Assembly: GCA_949752735.1 (NCBI GenBank)
Contig: OX457050.1
Coordinates: 38,788,510-38,852,509 of the forward strand
Source: Lumbricus terrestris
Taxonomy: Eukaryota; Annelida; Clitellata; Crassiclitellata; Lumbricidae
Length of the DNA stretch: 64,000 bases
Direction: 5' to 3'
Made by a program: the position numbers and the translations under genes
Notes under the pieces: generated by a model
Told to the model about the DNA's origin: nothing
Database searches by the model: none
The model's input: the letters and a program-made list of their open reading frames with translations, nothing else
Part shown: positions 1 to 10,110 of the stretch, one piece after another
Layout: every line of letters begins with the position of its first letter
How positions within the stretch are numbered: position 1 is the first letter of the stretch

Positions 1-495
1 TAAAGTCACCCCTGTTGCACTCCTATAGCCCCTCCTGTCTTCAATGTTTCTTCCAATCTCCGAATCGGACATTCGTACTTTTTTATTGCTTTCTTTGGAA
101 CCAATAACGCTAACTTCCAGAAACGTTGTTTCTAACCTTGTTCATATTATCATAAAGTCACTCGGCCTATCTGTATTGCTCACTCCTTCTATTTGCCACT
201 TATCTACAGAATCAAACCAGTTCTGTGACTTCTGTCACTGCTTCGTAAATATGTAATTTCAAGTGGAGTAGGGAATAAATAAGCTATCTGCTTACACTAT
301 CGTATAGGCCTACTGAATATTATATTTACAACTAATGATTTCAACGGCGTCCTAGACAAGAGAGCAATCGCTATATTCCTATTTTGTCATTTTCTACAGG
401 TGCCACAACTGTTAAGTTCTGTCAATCAACTCTGATCAGACTAATTAACATTCCATACCATATTACGATCAGTATTTGTGAAGTCATAGGGATGT
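1..495. other. Upstream flank of ZNF-A, nothing identified
   Basis: AT-rich sequence without a recognisable gene or repeat. A short open frame (44-256) has no family signature. Promoter or upstream exons of ZNF-A may lie here, but I see no clear TATA box or convincing splice site. Confidence 0.4.
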
Positions 496-1744
496 ATGCA
501 TAGAAGTATTATCGCATCTTCAAGTCCGCAACTGGCACAAACTGCATCTACATTGACCATGTCAGAAAGCACTTATATCGGTCATTGTAGTGATCTCAAT
601 TTTCAAACTGACACAGAAGACATTTCGCAGATATACCAGTTTTGTCAGAACTCATCCGCACAAGTTGGTAATCTGATGAATAGCATACGAATATATAATG
701 GAGAGAAGCCACACAAATGCCACTTGTGTCAGACATCTTTTACACAAGCTACAGATCTCGAGGAACACATGAGAATTCATACCGGTGAAAAACCACAAAA
801 ACACAGATGTCTGTCAAGCGATAAACCATTTCCGTTAGTTTGTGACCAGAATGTCCATAGGAGAAAAAATACAGAAGAAAAACCATACAAATGTCAGCTA
901 TGTCAGAAATCATTTGCTCAGACTAGTAGTGTGACTAGTGTCAAGCAACACATGAGAACCCACTTAGGAGAAAAGCCATACAAATGCCAGCTCTGTCAGA
1001 AATCATTTTCACACGCTTGTATTCTCAAGGAACATGTGAAAACCCATTCCGAAGAAAGGCCATACAAATGCCAGCTATGTCAGAAATCATTTTTACACGC
1101 TTATAATCTCAAGGAACATGTGAAAACCCATTCCGAAGAAAGGCCATACAAATGCCAGCTATGTCAGAAATCATTTTTACACGCTTATAATCTCAAAATG
1201 CACATGAGAATCCATTCCGAAGAAAAGCCATACAAATGTGACCTATGTCAGAAATCATTTACACGACTTAGTAGTCTCAAGGAACACGTGAGAACCCACA
1301 CAGGAGAAAAGCCATACAAATGTCAGCTCTGTCAGAAATCATTTTCACACGCTTGTAATCTCAAGGAACATGTGAAAACCCACACAGGAGAAAAGCCATA
1401 CAAATGTCAGTTATGTCAGAAATCATTTGCACATACCAGATATCTGAAGCGTCACATGAGAACCCATACTGGAGAATTGCAAGAAAAATGCAACTTCTGT
1501 TTGAAATCATTTGTACGATTTACTGATATGAAGCATCACATGAGAATACATTCTGAAGAAAAAACACAGTTATGCGATAATGAAATTTCACATTCTGGTG
1601 GTCTTAGAAATGAATTGAAAACTCATATTTGGACTAAACCACCTGCAGTTGAAGTTGGTCATGAATTATTTGGTGAACCTGAAAATGTAAACAGAAATAG
1701 GAAAGCCGGTGGAGACACAGAGATGTGCATATGGATGAAACGTT
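496..1744 (+). pseudogene. ZNF-A 5' part: C2H2 zinc-finger gene interrupted by a Polinton
   Basis: Likely nuclear DNA-binding protein. The frame opens at an ATG at 496 with a finger-free N-terminus of about 70 residues. About ten fingers follow, with the C-x2-C-x12-H-x3-H pattern and TGEKPYKC or SEEKPYKC linkers. The second finger is degenerate, the third has a three-residue insertion before its histidines, and the last finger-like unit has lost its ligands. Several fingers share the helix segments HACxLKEH or HAYNLKEH, a sign of recent internal duplication. At 1739-1744 the frame runs into AACGTT, the target duplication of a Polinton, and stops three bases into the element. The missing C-terminus is at 12121-12512. 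Parts of 1249 and 392 nt sum to 547 codons in one frame. Whether the truncated protein is still expressed is unknown. Confidence 0.88.
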
Positions 1745-2140
1745 AGTAGAGGAAATACGATGCAGTAAGCCCCTCCACGTTTTCTGGCCCGTCACTGTTT
1801 CTGGCCCGTCACTGTTTCTGGCCCGTCACTGTTTCTGGCCCGTCACTGTTTCTGGCCCGTCACTGTTTCTGGCCCGTCACTGTTTCTGGCCCGTCACGTG
1901 ACTGTATGACGTCATCTGTAATGTATACTCTCACTAAAGACCCATGTTTTTGGCCCAGTGGGTTATAAACCGTCACGCTTCACTGATCATGGTCTTTGAT
2001 CCTTTCTTTTGATCTTTTGTTCTTTTGTATTGGACGCTGAAGGGACGGGGACGGGGAAGGGAAGGGGAAGGGCTGGGGAAGGCGATGCGGGCCCCTCCCC
2101 TCCCCCTAACCCTAACCCTAACCCTCTTTCGATTTTTAAG
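1745..2140. repeat. Polinton left terminal inverted repeat
   Basis: It starts AGTAGAGGAAATACG and contains seven head-to-tail copies of a 17-bp unit (tttctggcccgtcactg), then CRE-like TGACGTCA contexts, purine-rich GGGGACGGGGAAGGG runs, and a short telomere-like (CCCTAA)3 tract near 2105-2127. The inverted partner is at the right end of the element. Confidence 0.9.
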
Positions 2141-2649
2141 ATTCTTTCACTATAAGACATGCACTATTTTAAAATTATAAGAGGCCTGTGTCGATTTGCA
2201 AGTTTTTGTTTTAACTTGTGAGGAATTCGCCAGACAATTCTTTTAAAACGGTAGATCGCTTTATAGGTCGCACACTATAAGGCACGTAGTATTTTAAAAT
2301 TATAAGAGGTGGATTTCGATTTTCAGCAGCTGCTACAGCTGCTTAGTCATTCTCAACTCAGTTCTTTTAAAGAATCACAATTTATATGGCGCCACATGCA
2401 CTATAAGATGCGTACTATTTTAAAACTATAAGAGCAATGTTTCGATTTTAAGATTCTGTACAAGGCTTTTTTCTGTTCATTTCTTTGACTTGTGAGCGAT
2501 TCTCTTCTCATTTCTTTTAAAATGGCAATTTACTTTATAGGCCAGGCACTGTAAGACATGTTCGATTTTTTAAGATTCTGTTTTGATTTGTAAGGTATTT
2601 TTCTGCAAACGCAATGAAAGAACATCTATCATTTATTTTCAACAGCTTT
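2141..2649. repeat. Degenerate ~125-bp tandem repeats inside the Polinton left end
   Basis: Three or four diverged units share a CACTATAAG...TATTTTAAAAYTATAAGAG...TCGATTTT layout (near 2150, 2270 and 2400). There is no open frame. An AATAAA signal for the minus-strand protease gene lies at about 2631-2637. Confidence 0.55.
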
Positions 2650-3102
2650 TTATTTGTACATGTCACAAACAAATCGATGCGATAAAAAATCGTTAAGTCC
2701 AGTGTCTTTTGAGAACATGTTGCAAACTGCATTAACATTATAACCTCTAGATCTATGCAAAGCGTAAAAAATACAGTAATGTCCGCAATATCTACTGCTT
2801 ATACTCTGAATCTGTTTACTAGTGTATATCCAATTTGAGCAATGGGTGTGTAAAAATTGCCTGAATGGAATGTCCGGTTGTCGACCGAATGAGTCAAAAA
2901 ATTCCCCATATGTAGGACTTTCGATATACAGCACTACCCAATGTATACCCGGCTGACCGTATCTGTCTGTATTACATACAAGGATACTAGGCTTATTTCT
3001 ATGTATTGTAGACGGGAGTCGGTCGCTAGCGAAAACGCCCAAAAACATGGAAGCGCACTTTCTATCTCTTCGCAGATAATTTTCTATCGTTATGCCGTCC
3101 AT
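2650..3102 (-). CDS. Polinton adenain-like cysteine protease
   Basis: Maturation protease of the C5 (adenain) type, presumed to process virion proteins. The 150-residue frame has a plausible catalytic set: His54 in GIHWVVLY, Asp70 in FFDSFG, a Gln near residues 97-99 and Cys106 in YCGHYC. This matches the order His, acidic, Gln, Cys of adenovirus protease. Length is normal for Polinton proteases. It is the last gene on the minus strand, a few bases downstream of the capsid protein gene. It appears intact. Confidence 0.85.
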   Translation of the reverse strand: MDGITIENYLRRDRKCASMFLGVFASDRLPSTIHRNKPSILVCNTDRYGQPGIHWVVLYIESPTYGEFFDSFGRQPDIPFRQFLHTHCSNWIYTSKQIQSISSRYCGHYCIFYALHRSRGYNVNAVCNMFSKDTGLNDFLSHRFVCDMYK

Positions 3103-3113
3103 CTTCTTCTTCT

Positions 3114-4435
3114 TTAGTTGTTGTAGTCGAAAAGAACGTTGCGTGATCGGTCTATTTCCAGTATGTTTTCAAACTCGGCAAATGCAATAACGTTAATGGT
3201 AGCATCCAAGGCCTGTGCAAATTTTATATCGACTCGCACGTTTCCACTTTTCAGCAAATTAAAATGATCGCCCTCTGCTAAATCGGGTGTTAAATCGAAC
3301 GCGTACAAGCAATACCCGTGTGCGTAATCTTCTCTGCTAATATCGTTGTCTTCGTTTCTTTGCCATTTGCCCGTCCCCATAAAGAGCGAAGCATAGGCGT
3401 TTACAAACTGATTGGCTGCAAAGTTAGTTTCCAAGGGTTTTATACTTTGTTGCTGACCGTCCAGATATACTTTTAATTGTGATACATTCATGTGTTTGAA
3501 ATTGAATGGGTTCTTCGTATAGCTGCCGTTGAACGAGTCATTATCGATACAACCAAGAACGATGCGAGTGGGAATCTGACCGGTGAAAAGACACTCCTGC
3601 GTAACATCCAGATTCCCTCTGGGAACCGTAAAAGTCTTGCAAACGGCCTTCGAATGGGAAACTTCAGATTTCCAATCTCTAGCGCTTTCGCGTGTGCGAG
3701 GAAGACTGATGGACTTAACTTGACTTTTCTGACATACAATTTGCATTCCAATATTTTTACTTTGTATGCAGCCCCAGCCGCCGAGGACATAAGACAGAAT
3801 GAATCTTTATTTCTTACGAACCGTATTTTTATATTAATGTCGTTTGGCAAGAATTTTTCCTGGAAGAATAGATCGCTGTGAATGCTGCCCAGCATATCGA
3901 CAACGCGGCCTTCGTCTGTCAGAGCGCTACGCTTCTTGAATCCAGCGTTCGTACCTGCATCATCGTGTGGGTTGGCTTCTTCGAAGCGGCTTGCAGTGTC
4001 TTTGTAAAAGAGAGCAGAGGTGAGTTGTGAATTTTTGCTTGACGTTCCGTAACTGAGCAGGGTCTCGAGATAGCTTCTATATGCATACGTGTTATTTGAC
4101 GAAGTGACAAGAGTGTCGTTTAGAGTTATATCAACTTCGGAAAAAAGACTGTGTAGGAAAAGATTGACTGGTCCAACATGATCTCCTGCATCTGTACCTT
4201 CGTTATTCGCTCGTATGATAGACGCTCTGACGAACAGCTGTGTGTTGGACAGATCGATGTAATCTTGACCTGCCCCACTTATGCTGAATTCTATAGGTGT
4301 GCCTTGGGATATCGTTGCTATTGGATTATATTCCACGTACGAACCAGATTCTATGCTGGTCTGCGTAGGAGGAACGCTGAAAAGATCCAATTCGCTCTTT
4401 GCACACTCGCAAGACTGGGGATGAACGAAGGCCAT
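3114..4435 (-). pseudogene. Polinton major capsid protein, frameshifted
   Basis: Double jelly-roll major capsid protein family, the main shell protein predicted for Polinton virions. The N-terminal two thirds read from 4435 down to about 3650. The C-terminal third, including a conserved TFTVPRGNLDV segment and a KNPFNFKH segment, is in another frame down to 3114. A single-base loss near 3645-3652 explains the switch, since family similarity continues directly across it. Overall length, about 440 codons, is normal. It sits between the protease gene and the small basic protein gene. The product would be truncated, so the gene is inactive unless this is a sequencing error. Confidence 0.85.
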
Positions 4436-4437
4436 TT

Positions 4438-4842
4438 TTAAACTGTGCCAAATATATCTTCCTTGATTCTTTTCTTATTTCTTCTCAGTGAACGTTTACG
4501 TCTCTTCCGTCCGCTACCACTTTGAATATTGAAATCTTTTGAAGATGTAAACGCCTTTATACCTTCTGGCACGCGGCGCTTGGCAGCCTCCACGATCGGA
4601 TCGCCATCCGCCACATCGTTCGCAATCTGAAGACCTGTTCTCAAGGCTTGTTTACCAAGGGCTTTAGCACCAGTCTGTATAAGTGGCCATGCGCTTCTAA
4701 AGAGCCCGCTAAGAAAACTACCAATTCCATGACCGCGCTGAAGACGAGATCCCTGAAAAAACGGCATACCATTGCCGCTTTGCTGCATATAATAGTCTTC
4801 GTACGCCAAACGACTTGCATCGCAACAGAATGGCTTTTTCAT
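4438..4842 (-). CDS. Polinton small basic protein with GxGIGSFLSGLFR motif
   Basis: A 134-residue protein with a central hydrophobic, amphipathic segment (GHGIGSFLSGLFRSAWPLI), then a basic C-terminus rich in KRRKRS. Proteins of this kind sit beside the capsid genes in Polintons and are thought to be minor virion or core components. A link to adenoviral pVI or pX is suggested by position and composition only. It overlaps the upstream penton-like gene by a few bases (4839-4842), consistent with a compact viral layout. It appears intact. Confidence 0.65.
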   Translation of the reverse strand: MKKPFCCDASRLAYEDYYMQQSGNGMPFFQGSRLQRGHGIGSFLSGLFRSAWPLIQTGAKALGKQALRTGLQIANDVADGDPIVEAAKRRVPEGIKAFTSSKDFNIQSGSGRKRRKRSLRRNKKRIKEDIFGTV

Positions 4843-5663
4843 TGCAAAAGATATGGAATTTTACAGTGCCTGAAGTGTAGTGTGACGATGCACTTTCCGC
4901 TTTCGAATAAAACTGGATCACCCGTGTCCGTCCTTATATGCAGCTCTATAGAGTCGAAATTTTTCTGCTGCACAGGTATGTAAATGGGCTTTTCGTAGAT
5001 CGTACGCACTTTGCCGCCAGCATTACCATCGACGTTAACTATTCTGAGTAAGGGCGCTTTTGTATCTCCCACGTGCACATGTTCGAGCACATCGCAATAA
5101 AGATATAACGCAGAAAATCCTCGATTTATGTCGCAAGTTCTATCGCCAACAAACTCGAAAATGGCCTCGTCGTCCTGGCCGTAGTTGAGAATTGGCATCT
5201 GCTGAGCATCGATACCAAGCATCGAACATAATGCACGCGAAAAATGAATCTTTGTACCTTTGTTTATATCGCCCATCAATCTTTTTGTTACTGTATCGTA
5301 TCTAAATTTTGGAAATTCGAGCAAATCATTTTCCTCGGCAACCTCTCTTATAAATTTGTTTATATAATCGATAAGTTGCTGTGCTGTTTCGTAGTAGCCG
5401 GCCGGAACCCAACGTCTTTTAAATATAGGATTGCTTTGCATCGATCCACTTTCGGTGAACCTTGCGTGCGTGTATGTTATTCCGCCTTCTTGACGGTCTA
5501 AATTGTTCCACGTGTGAGGATAGAATAATTCTAGAAGGGCAACCTCCCAATCGCCGCTTAGAGAAATGGGGTTCTCCAGACGCGTTGTAAATTGCGCTAT
5601 AGTATTATTCGGATAAAATGCCGCGGAGCTGTTGCTAGGGAAAGTGAGATAGAAGTGCGCCAT
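4839..5663 (-). CDS. Polinton minor capsid (penton-like) protein, copy 1
   Basis: A 274-residue protein predicted to be the single jelly-roll minor capsid (penton) protein. It opens with MAHFYLTFPSNSS followed by a NNTxAxFTTxLENPIxLxGxWEVALLE block, the usual Polinton signature, and ends with a PVLFESGK...LHFR block. It is paralogous to the next gene upstream (5667-6548), sharing the same opening, a PAGYYE motif, a KAPLLRIVN motif and a QQKNFDSIE motif. The frame appears intact. Confidence 0.75.
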   Translation of the reverse strand: MAHFYLTFPSNSSAAFYPNNTIAQFTTRLENPISLSGDWEVALLELFYPHTWNNLDRQEGGITYTHARFTESGSMQSNPIFKRRWVPAGYYETAQQLIDYINKFIREVAEENDLLEFPKFRYDTVTKRLMGDINKGTKIHFSRALCSMLGIDAQQMPILNYGQDDEAIFEFVGDRTCDINRGFSALYLYCDVLEHVHVGDTKAPLLRIVNVDGNAGGKVRTIYEKPIYIPVQQKNFDSIELHIRTDTGDPVLFESGKCIVTLHFRHCKIPYLLQ

Positions 5664-5666
5664 TAT

Positions 5667-6548
5667 TTACTCAAGACTGAAATTTTTGCACTGTCTGAAA
5701 TGAAGTACAACGAAGGACTTTCCATGTTCGAATGGGACCGATTTTCCGTTACAGCCTCTCATATATATTTCTATCGAATCGAAATTCTTCTGCTGTATAG
5801 GTACGTATATACCGGACTTGTACAAAACGTGCACAGTATCGACGCTTTTATCTTCTATATTAACTATGCGAAGTAAGGGTGCTTTCGAATCGCCAAGCGC
5901 CACAGATTCAACCAGATTGAAATACACGTATATATGTGAAAAGTTAGGATTTATATCGACGCTGTAATCAGCTTGCCAGTCCCAATCTGGAACCTCAACC
6001 CACGCTTTAATATAGTCCTCGTAACGCTCATGGTAAAAATAAGTGCCGTAATTGTTGTTTTCGACAACTTTATGTCTTTCGTCTATACCCAAAATATCAC
6101 AAAAGTGCGATGAGAAGGTTATGCGCGCAGCGAAATTGATCTTGCCATGGAATCTTTTAGTTATCGCATCATATCTAAATTTTGGATATTTCACGAGCGA
6201 ATGCGATTCTGCAGCATTCTCTATATTCTTATTTATGACATCTACTATGGCATCAATATTTTCGTAATATCCGGCGGGCAGCTGCAAAGAGTGATGAATA
6301 GTTGCGCATACTGCGTCGATGCTTCCTCTTTTAGGAACTTGGTCAAATGTAAAGTCGCCCTGTCCACTTTGCACGTTGTACCACGTGTGCGGGTACTGCA
6401 TTTGCAGAAGCGCAACTTCCCAGCGACCTTTGAGGGAGATGGCATTTTCCAACTTCGTTGTAAAGTGGGCTGTAGTATTGTTGGGAAAATGCTGCATGGA
6501 ACTATTGCTTGGAAGAGTAAGATAAAAATGCGACATTGTCGTTTGCAT
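5667..6548 (-). CDS. Polinton minor capsid (penton-like) protein, copy 2
   Basis: A second penton-like paralogue (293 residues; start at 6548, or at an internal Met four codons later where the shared MSHFYLTLPSNSS begins). It carries the same conserved blocks as copy 1 plus an insertion of about 25 residues rich in Tyr and Trp near the middle. The two genes are adjacent and separated by three bases, so they look like a tandem duplication that then diverged. The frame appears intact. The integrase 3' end (stop at 6576-6578) lies just upstream. Confidence 0.75.
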   Translation of the reverse strand: MQTTMSHFYLTLPSNSSMQHFPNNTTAHFTTKLENAISLKGRWEVALLQMQYPHTWYNVQSGQGDFTFDQVPKRGSIDAVCATIHHSLQLPAGYYENIDAIVDVINKNIENAAESHSLVKYPKFRYDAITKRFHGKINFAARITFSSHFCDILGIDERHKVVENNNYGTYFYHERYEDYIKAWVEVPDWDWQADYSVDINPNFSHIYVYFNLVESVALGDSKAPLLRIVNIEDKSVDTVHVLYKSGIYVPIQQKNFDSIEIYMRGCNGKSVPFEHGKSFVVLHFRQCKNFSLE

Positions 6549-6575
6549 CCTCTGACAGACTGTGAGAAATTCTTG

Positions 6576-8694
6576 CTAGACTTTGAATATATCCTGAGTC
6601 CAAGAGTTGAACTTGTCTTCATAGCCTCTCCATTTGACAAAATATTCCGTCTTACCGCGCCGCTTACGACTTTTCAGAATTTTTTCGACCGTGTAAATAT
6701 CGTCTTCTTTTAATATTCTTTGTAGCTCAAATTCGTAGAATTTAGGGGAGAGTTGCCGTAAACGGACCGTTGCCTTGATTGGACCACAGCCGTTTCACAT
6801 CCTAGATGCCAATTTAACCACGGTTTCAACTGCTGTATTCTTGGGCAATTGAATATTAGTCATATCGCTGTAGTCGGTTTTGCGGAATGCTTAATATTTA
6901 ATAAATTGCTGCTGAAAATTCATTTCGTGTAGTTTTGATGTAATTTTAGCCGTCCCTAACAACGAGGGTAGACATTTTAGTTAAGTTTAAAAAAATGCAA
7001 TCATCTTTCCTTTAATTAGAAGAATGATTCATGTTCGAGCGACAATGAGTGGTTTTACTTTAAGACTGACGCTTGCTGAACTATTGCAGTTTAAATAGAA
7101 GTAGTCCTTGTGCCTGAAATGGACCACCAAAAGTTTCCTGAATTGGACCGATATTTTGGCATGGTCCATTTAAGGACACCAGCACTTGCAATGTTATATT
7201 GTGCTTCTGTGAATAATAATCCTATTATGCAGCACATCCTCTATGTTAACTGCGTCTGATTCATATAACTATTAAGTGCTAAGTTTTGGATTGAATCAAT
7301 ATTAAGTAGGTATAGGCCTAGGCCTAGTGATTAAAGGCTTAACTATTTAATAGTAATTAGCTATCTAATATTTAACTGGCGATTCTGACAAATGTTTAAC
7401 TGGCAATGGTCGGGCTTGTCATATGGTTAAGTTGATTTCTGCTACTTTGTGGTATTTTGACAGTTTTAAACGCGTTTAATTGCGTAGTTTTAGGCAATAT
7501 TAAGTGTTCCTAAACGTTTCCAGTGGTTTTTAAATAGCAGAATTACCTTTTAAATGTATTTGAAATACAGTGTTCCAATCAGAGCAACTGGTCCAGTCAA
7601 GGACACCATGTGGTCCATTCTCGGATACAGGTTTCCTTGACTGGACCGTTTCGAGCTCCATTTTTTTTAGTTATTTCTCATAAATCCATCAATATTCTCT
7701 GTCTTTTGCCGATTGTGAGCATACTTAACACATTAGTCCATCATATGACATCGTTTCCTTTTTAAAATTTGGTATCATTTCTTCAGGACACTTGAGTTTG
7801 CCCTATGTGGTCCATTCATAGCAACTCTCCCCTACCTTTTATTTTTTCGCCACTTAAATCTTCGAGTTCATAGGTTACGGGGTCGGTAGGCACACGAGTT
7901 ACAATCTTAAAGATTTCCGTCGACCAGCTCGGCAAGTACCCCTTCTGGAATGCTATCCTGGCCTTTGCGATTCTAACTTTATCGTTCACTTCGTATTTCC
8001 AATTGGCTGGGCGCTTCTTCTCGCCGTACAATCGTTTTATAATAATATTTTCGTTAACCTTAGAAACCTGACTGGGTGTCATGGCTATAGATCTGTGATA
8101 CGTGTTGTTGTACGAATGAACTAGATCTTGTAAAATATCTACATATCTATACGTATTTTTATAAGTAAAGTATTTCCACATCCTAGTCTTAAGAGTTCTA
8201 TTGAATCTCTCAACCACAGAGGCTTTTATGTCGCTATTTTCGGACGTGTAAAAGCGAATAGAATTTTTACGAAGCATGGATTGAAAGGATTTATTAAGGA
8301 ACTCTGTCCCCTTGTCAGTTTGCAAATTAGCCGGCTGTCTTTCTAAAAGAATGGATGAAAAGGCTTCGACCAGAGCCGCGCCAGTCTTTGATTTTAGCGG
8401 GAGTGCCCAAGCATATTTAGACAAGACATCTATACAGGTTAAAATGTATTTATTTTTATCGTTATGTTTCGCCAATGCCGAAAGATCCGCCAAGTCTGCT
8501 TGCCACAGATTGTCAATACCTGGCGCGAAAGTTTTTCGCCTTCTAAAGTTCAGCCTAACAGGTTTATGCAAAGTGTACGCATCTTGTTTAATCAGCCAAT
8601 TTTTAACGTCATTAGTTTTAAAGTCAGAATGTTTTTTAAAGGAAGTCACACCGGCGAAGCTTCCGGGTGTTTTGGGGTCGAAGTACGATTCCAT
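6576..8694 (-). pseudogene. Polinton integrase (DDE plus chromodomain), interrupted by a nested transposon
   Basis: Retroviral-type integrase that inserts the Polinton. The N-terminal and catalytic part is read from 8694 to 7835, with D67 (WQAD), D127 (QTDKGTEF) and E162 (VERFNRT) as the DDE triad. The C-terminal chromodomain (aromatic residues in TEYFVKWRGYEDKFNSW) is read at 6744-6576. Between them lies a 1088-bp TA-flanked element, 6745-7832. The two parts total 1029 nt (343 codons) and are in the same frame once the insert and one TA are left out, so the break is recent or at least clean. As it stands the catalytic part runs into the insert and stops after six extra codons, losing the chromodomain. 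Confidence 0.9.
6745..7832. mobile_element. TA-flanked non-autonomous DNA transposon inside the integrase gene
   Basis: 1088 bp with short inverted ends (GGGGAGAGTTGC at both termini) and a TA duplication at 6743-6744 and 7833-7834, as for Tc1/mariner-like elements. No transposase frame is present. The ends carry repeated TGGACC/GGTCCA motifs (for example near 6770, 7120, 7168, 7590, 7610 and 7641), often as ATTGGACC or TGGTCCA. These may be binding sites for the mobilising transposase. Confidence 0.8.
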
Positions 8695-9536
8695 CAGTAA
8701 GTCAGCCAGGCCGAAGAAGAAGGCGACAACGAGGAAAGCTGCTGTTTGCCGTGAGTGCTCTTTGGCGTAACTGTTGTCGATTCGTCTGTGGAATCGTTAA
8801 TATAGGTCCAACGTTCTTTATCTATATTATAATTCCGAAATTCCATATGTTTGTTTGTTTGTTTGTACGCTTTTTGACTCTCCCCTGCAGAATAGGCTCG
8901 AAAATGAAACAGCGTCGGTTTAAAAAATTCTTGCAATCGATTCTTACCCAAATTATAAGGTCAGCGCAACTATTTTCAGGTTTTAATTCAGTTTAAAAGA
9001 AGAGTTGTTAGCATTTTAAGACAGATTTCATCAATAAATGATCACGCTAGCACTTTACTGAAGAGTCTACTCCGCATGACGTCATACCCGCCCAGTAATA
9101 ATTTCCGTAGTGCCCCGCAGGGGTGGGTCAAGTTTGGCTTTTCGGGGAAGCGAGGTGGGGTGGAGGGTTGGCGAAAACCCTAAATTTAGCAGTCAACAAT
9201 GGGTACCAGAGTGGAGTAGTGTTTAAAAACCTAAATTTCACTTTAGAACTCGAGTTATTAGCGTTTTAAGACAGAAGCGTTTTAAGACAGATTTCATCGC
9301 TCACGCTTTGGTAAACAGTATCGAGCTTTAGTAAGAGTCTACAGCCCGAATGACGTCATACAAGTCCAGTATTAATTTCCGTTGCGCCCCGCAGGGGCGG
9401 GTTACGTTTGGCTTTTTGGGGAAGCGGGGTGGGGTAGAGGGTTGGCGAACACCCGAGATTTTGCGGTCAACGCTGGGTACCACAGTGGAGTAATGTTTAA
9501 AACTCTAAATTTCCCGGGCAACGCCGGGTTACACAT
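8695..9536. repeat. Non-coding block with two ~270-bp tandem units, at the expected place of polB
   Basis: Two imperfect units (about 8985-9235 and 9245-9505) share TTTTAAGACAGATTTCATC, a TGACGTCATAC site, GCCCCGCAGGGG, GGGGTRGAGGGTTGGCGAA, and GGGTACCASAGTGGAGTA. No long open frame exists on either strand. In complete Polintons a DNA polymerase B gene of about 1000 codons or more is normally present; this copy has none anywhere. Confidence 0.6.
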
Positions 9537-10109
9537 CTAGTTTCCTATAAGTTCGCGAGGAATGTTTGAGTCTTTAAGAGCGTCGGCCAAGAGTCGCCAG
9601 CCGGTGGGTGGAGAAGCTGTCGTGCGTTTTCTCATAAGATCGTTCACCAAATCGACCATGTGTGTTTTCGGAATAGTTGCATCCTTCAAAATAAGTTCAC
9701 CTTTAGAATTCCAGGCCAAGTCTGGATTGCTCTTCATATGGGTTAAAAGTTGAGCAGCCTGTGTTTTCCATTTCTTTGGAACTGTCTACAAGACTTGCGC
9801 TTCTATGCTGCTGCTGCTGCTGCCGATAGAGTCTGTAGATTCGGTAGATTCCGCCGCCTCCGCCGCCGCCGCCGCCGCCGCCGCCTTTTCTTTAGTTTCG
9901 AATTTTGTAACTATGCTGGGTTTGTCAATGTTCAAGTAACGACTCAAACTGTTGGTATACAATTTGGCTTTATCATCGTCTGCAATATTCCTATGCAGAA
10001 TATCATACATCTGTGTATCCAATTTCGATAATGTTTTGTCCAGCATTGTCTCCTTCCATTTCTCTATCTGTCTAGGCTCCACCAGCACCATTTTCTTCGT
10101 ATGATCCAT
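9537..10109 (-). pseudogene. Conserved Polinton small protein (191 codons) with an in-frame amber stop
   Basis: The N-terminal part (10109-9786) begins MDHTKKMVLVEPRQIE and holds a helical segment, then an Ala-Glu-Ser-rich linker coded by GCC/GCG repeats. An in-frame TAG follows. Reading resumes in the same frame without shift into a C-terminal domain with DLVNDLMRKR and GWRLLADALKDSNIPRELIGN. Both halves are commonly one protein in other Polintons, of unknown virion-related role. The single stop is the only lesion seen. Confidence 0.7.
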
Positions 10110-10110
10110 A

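Noticed and set aside
2105..2127. Telomere
   Set aside because: Only three CCCTAA units, within a transposon TIR and flanked by unique DNA.
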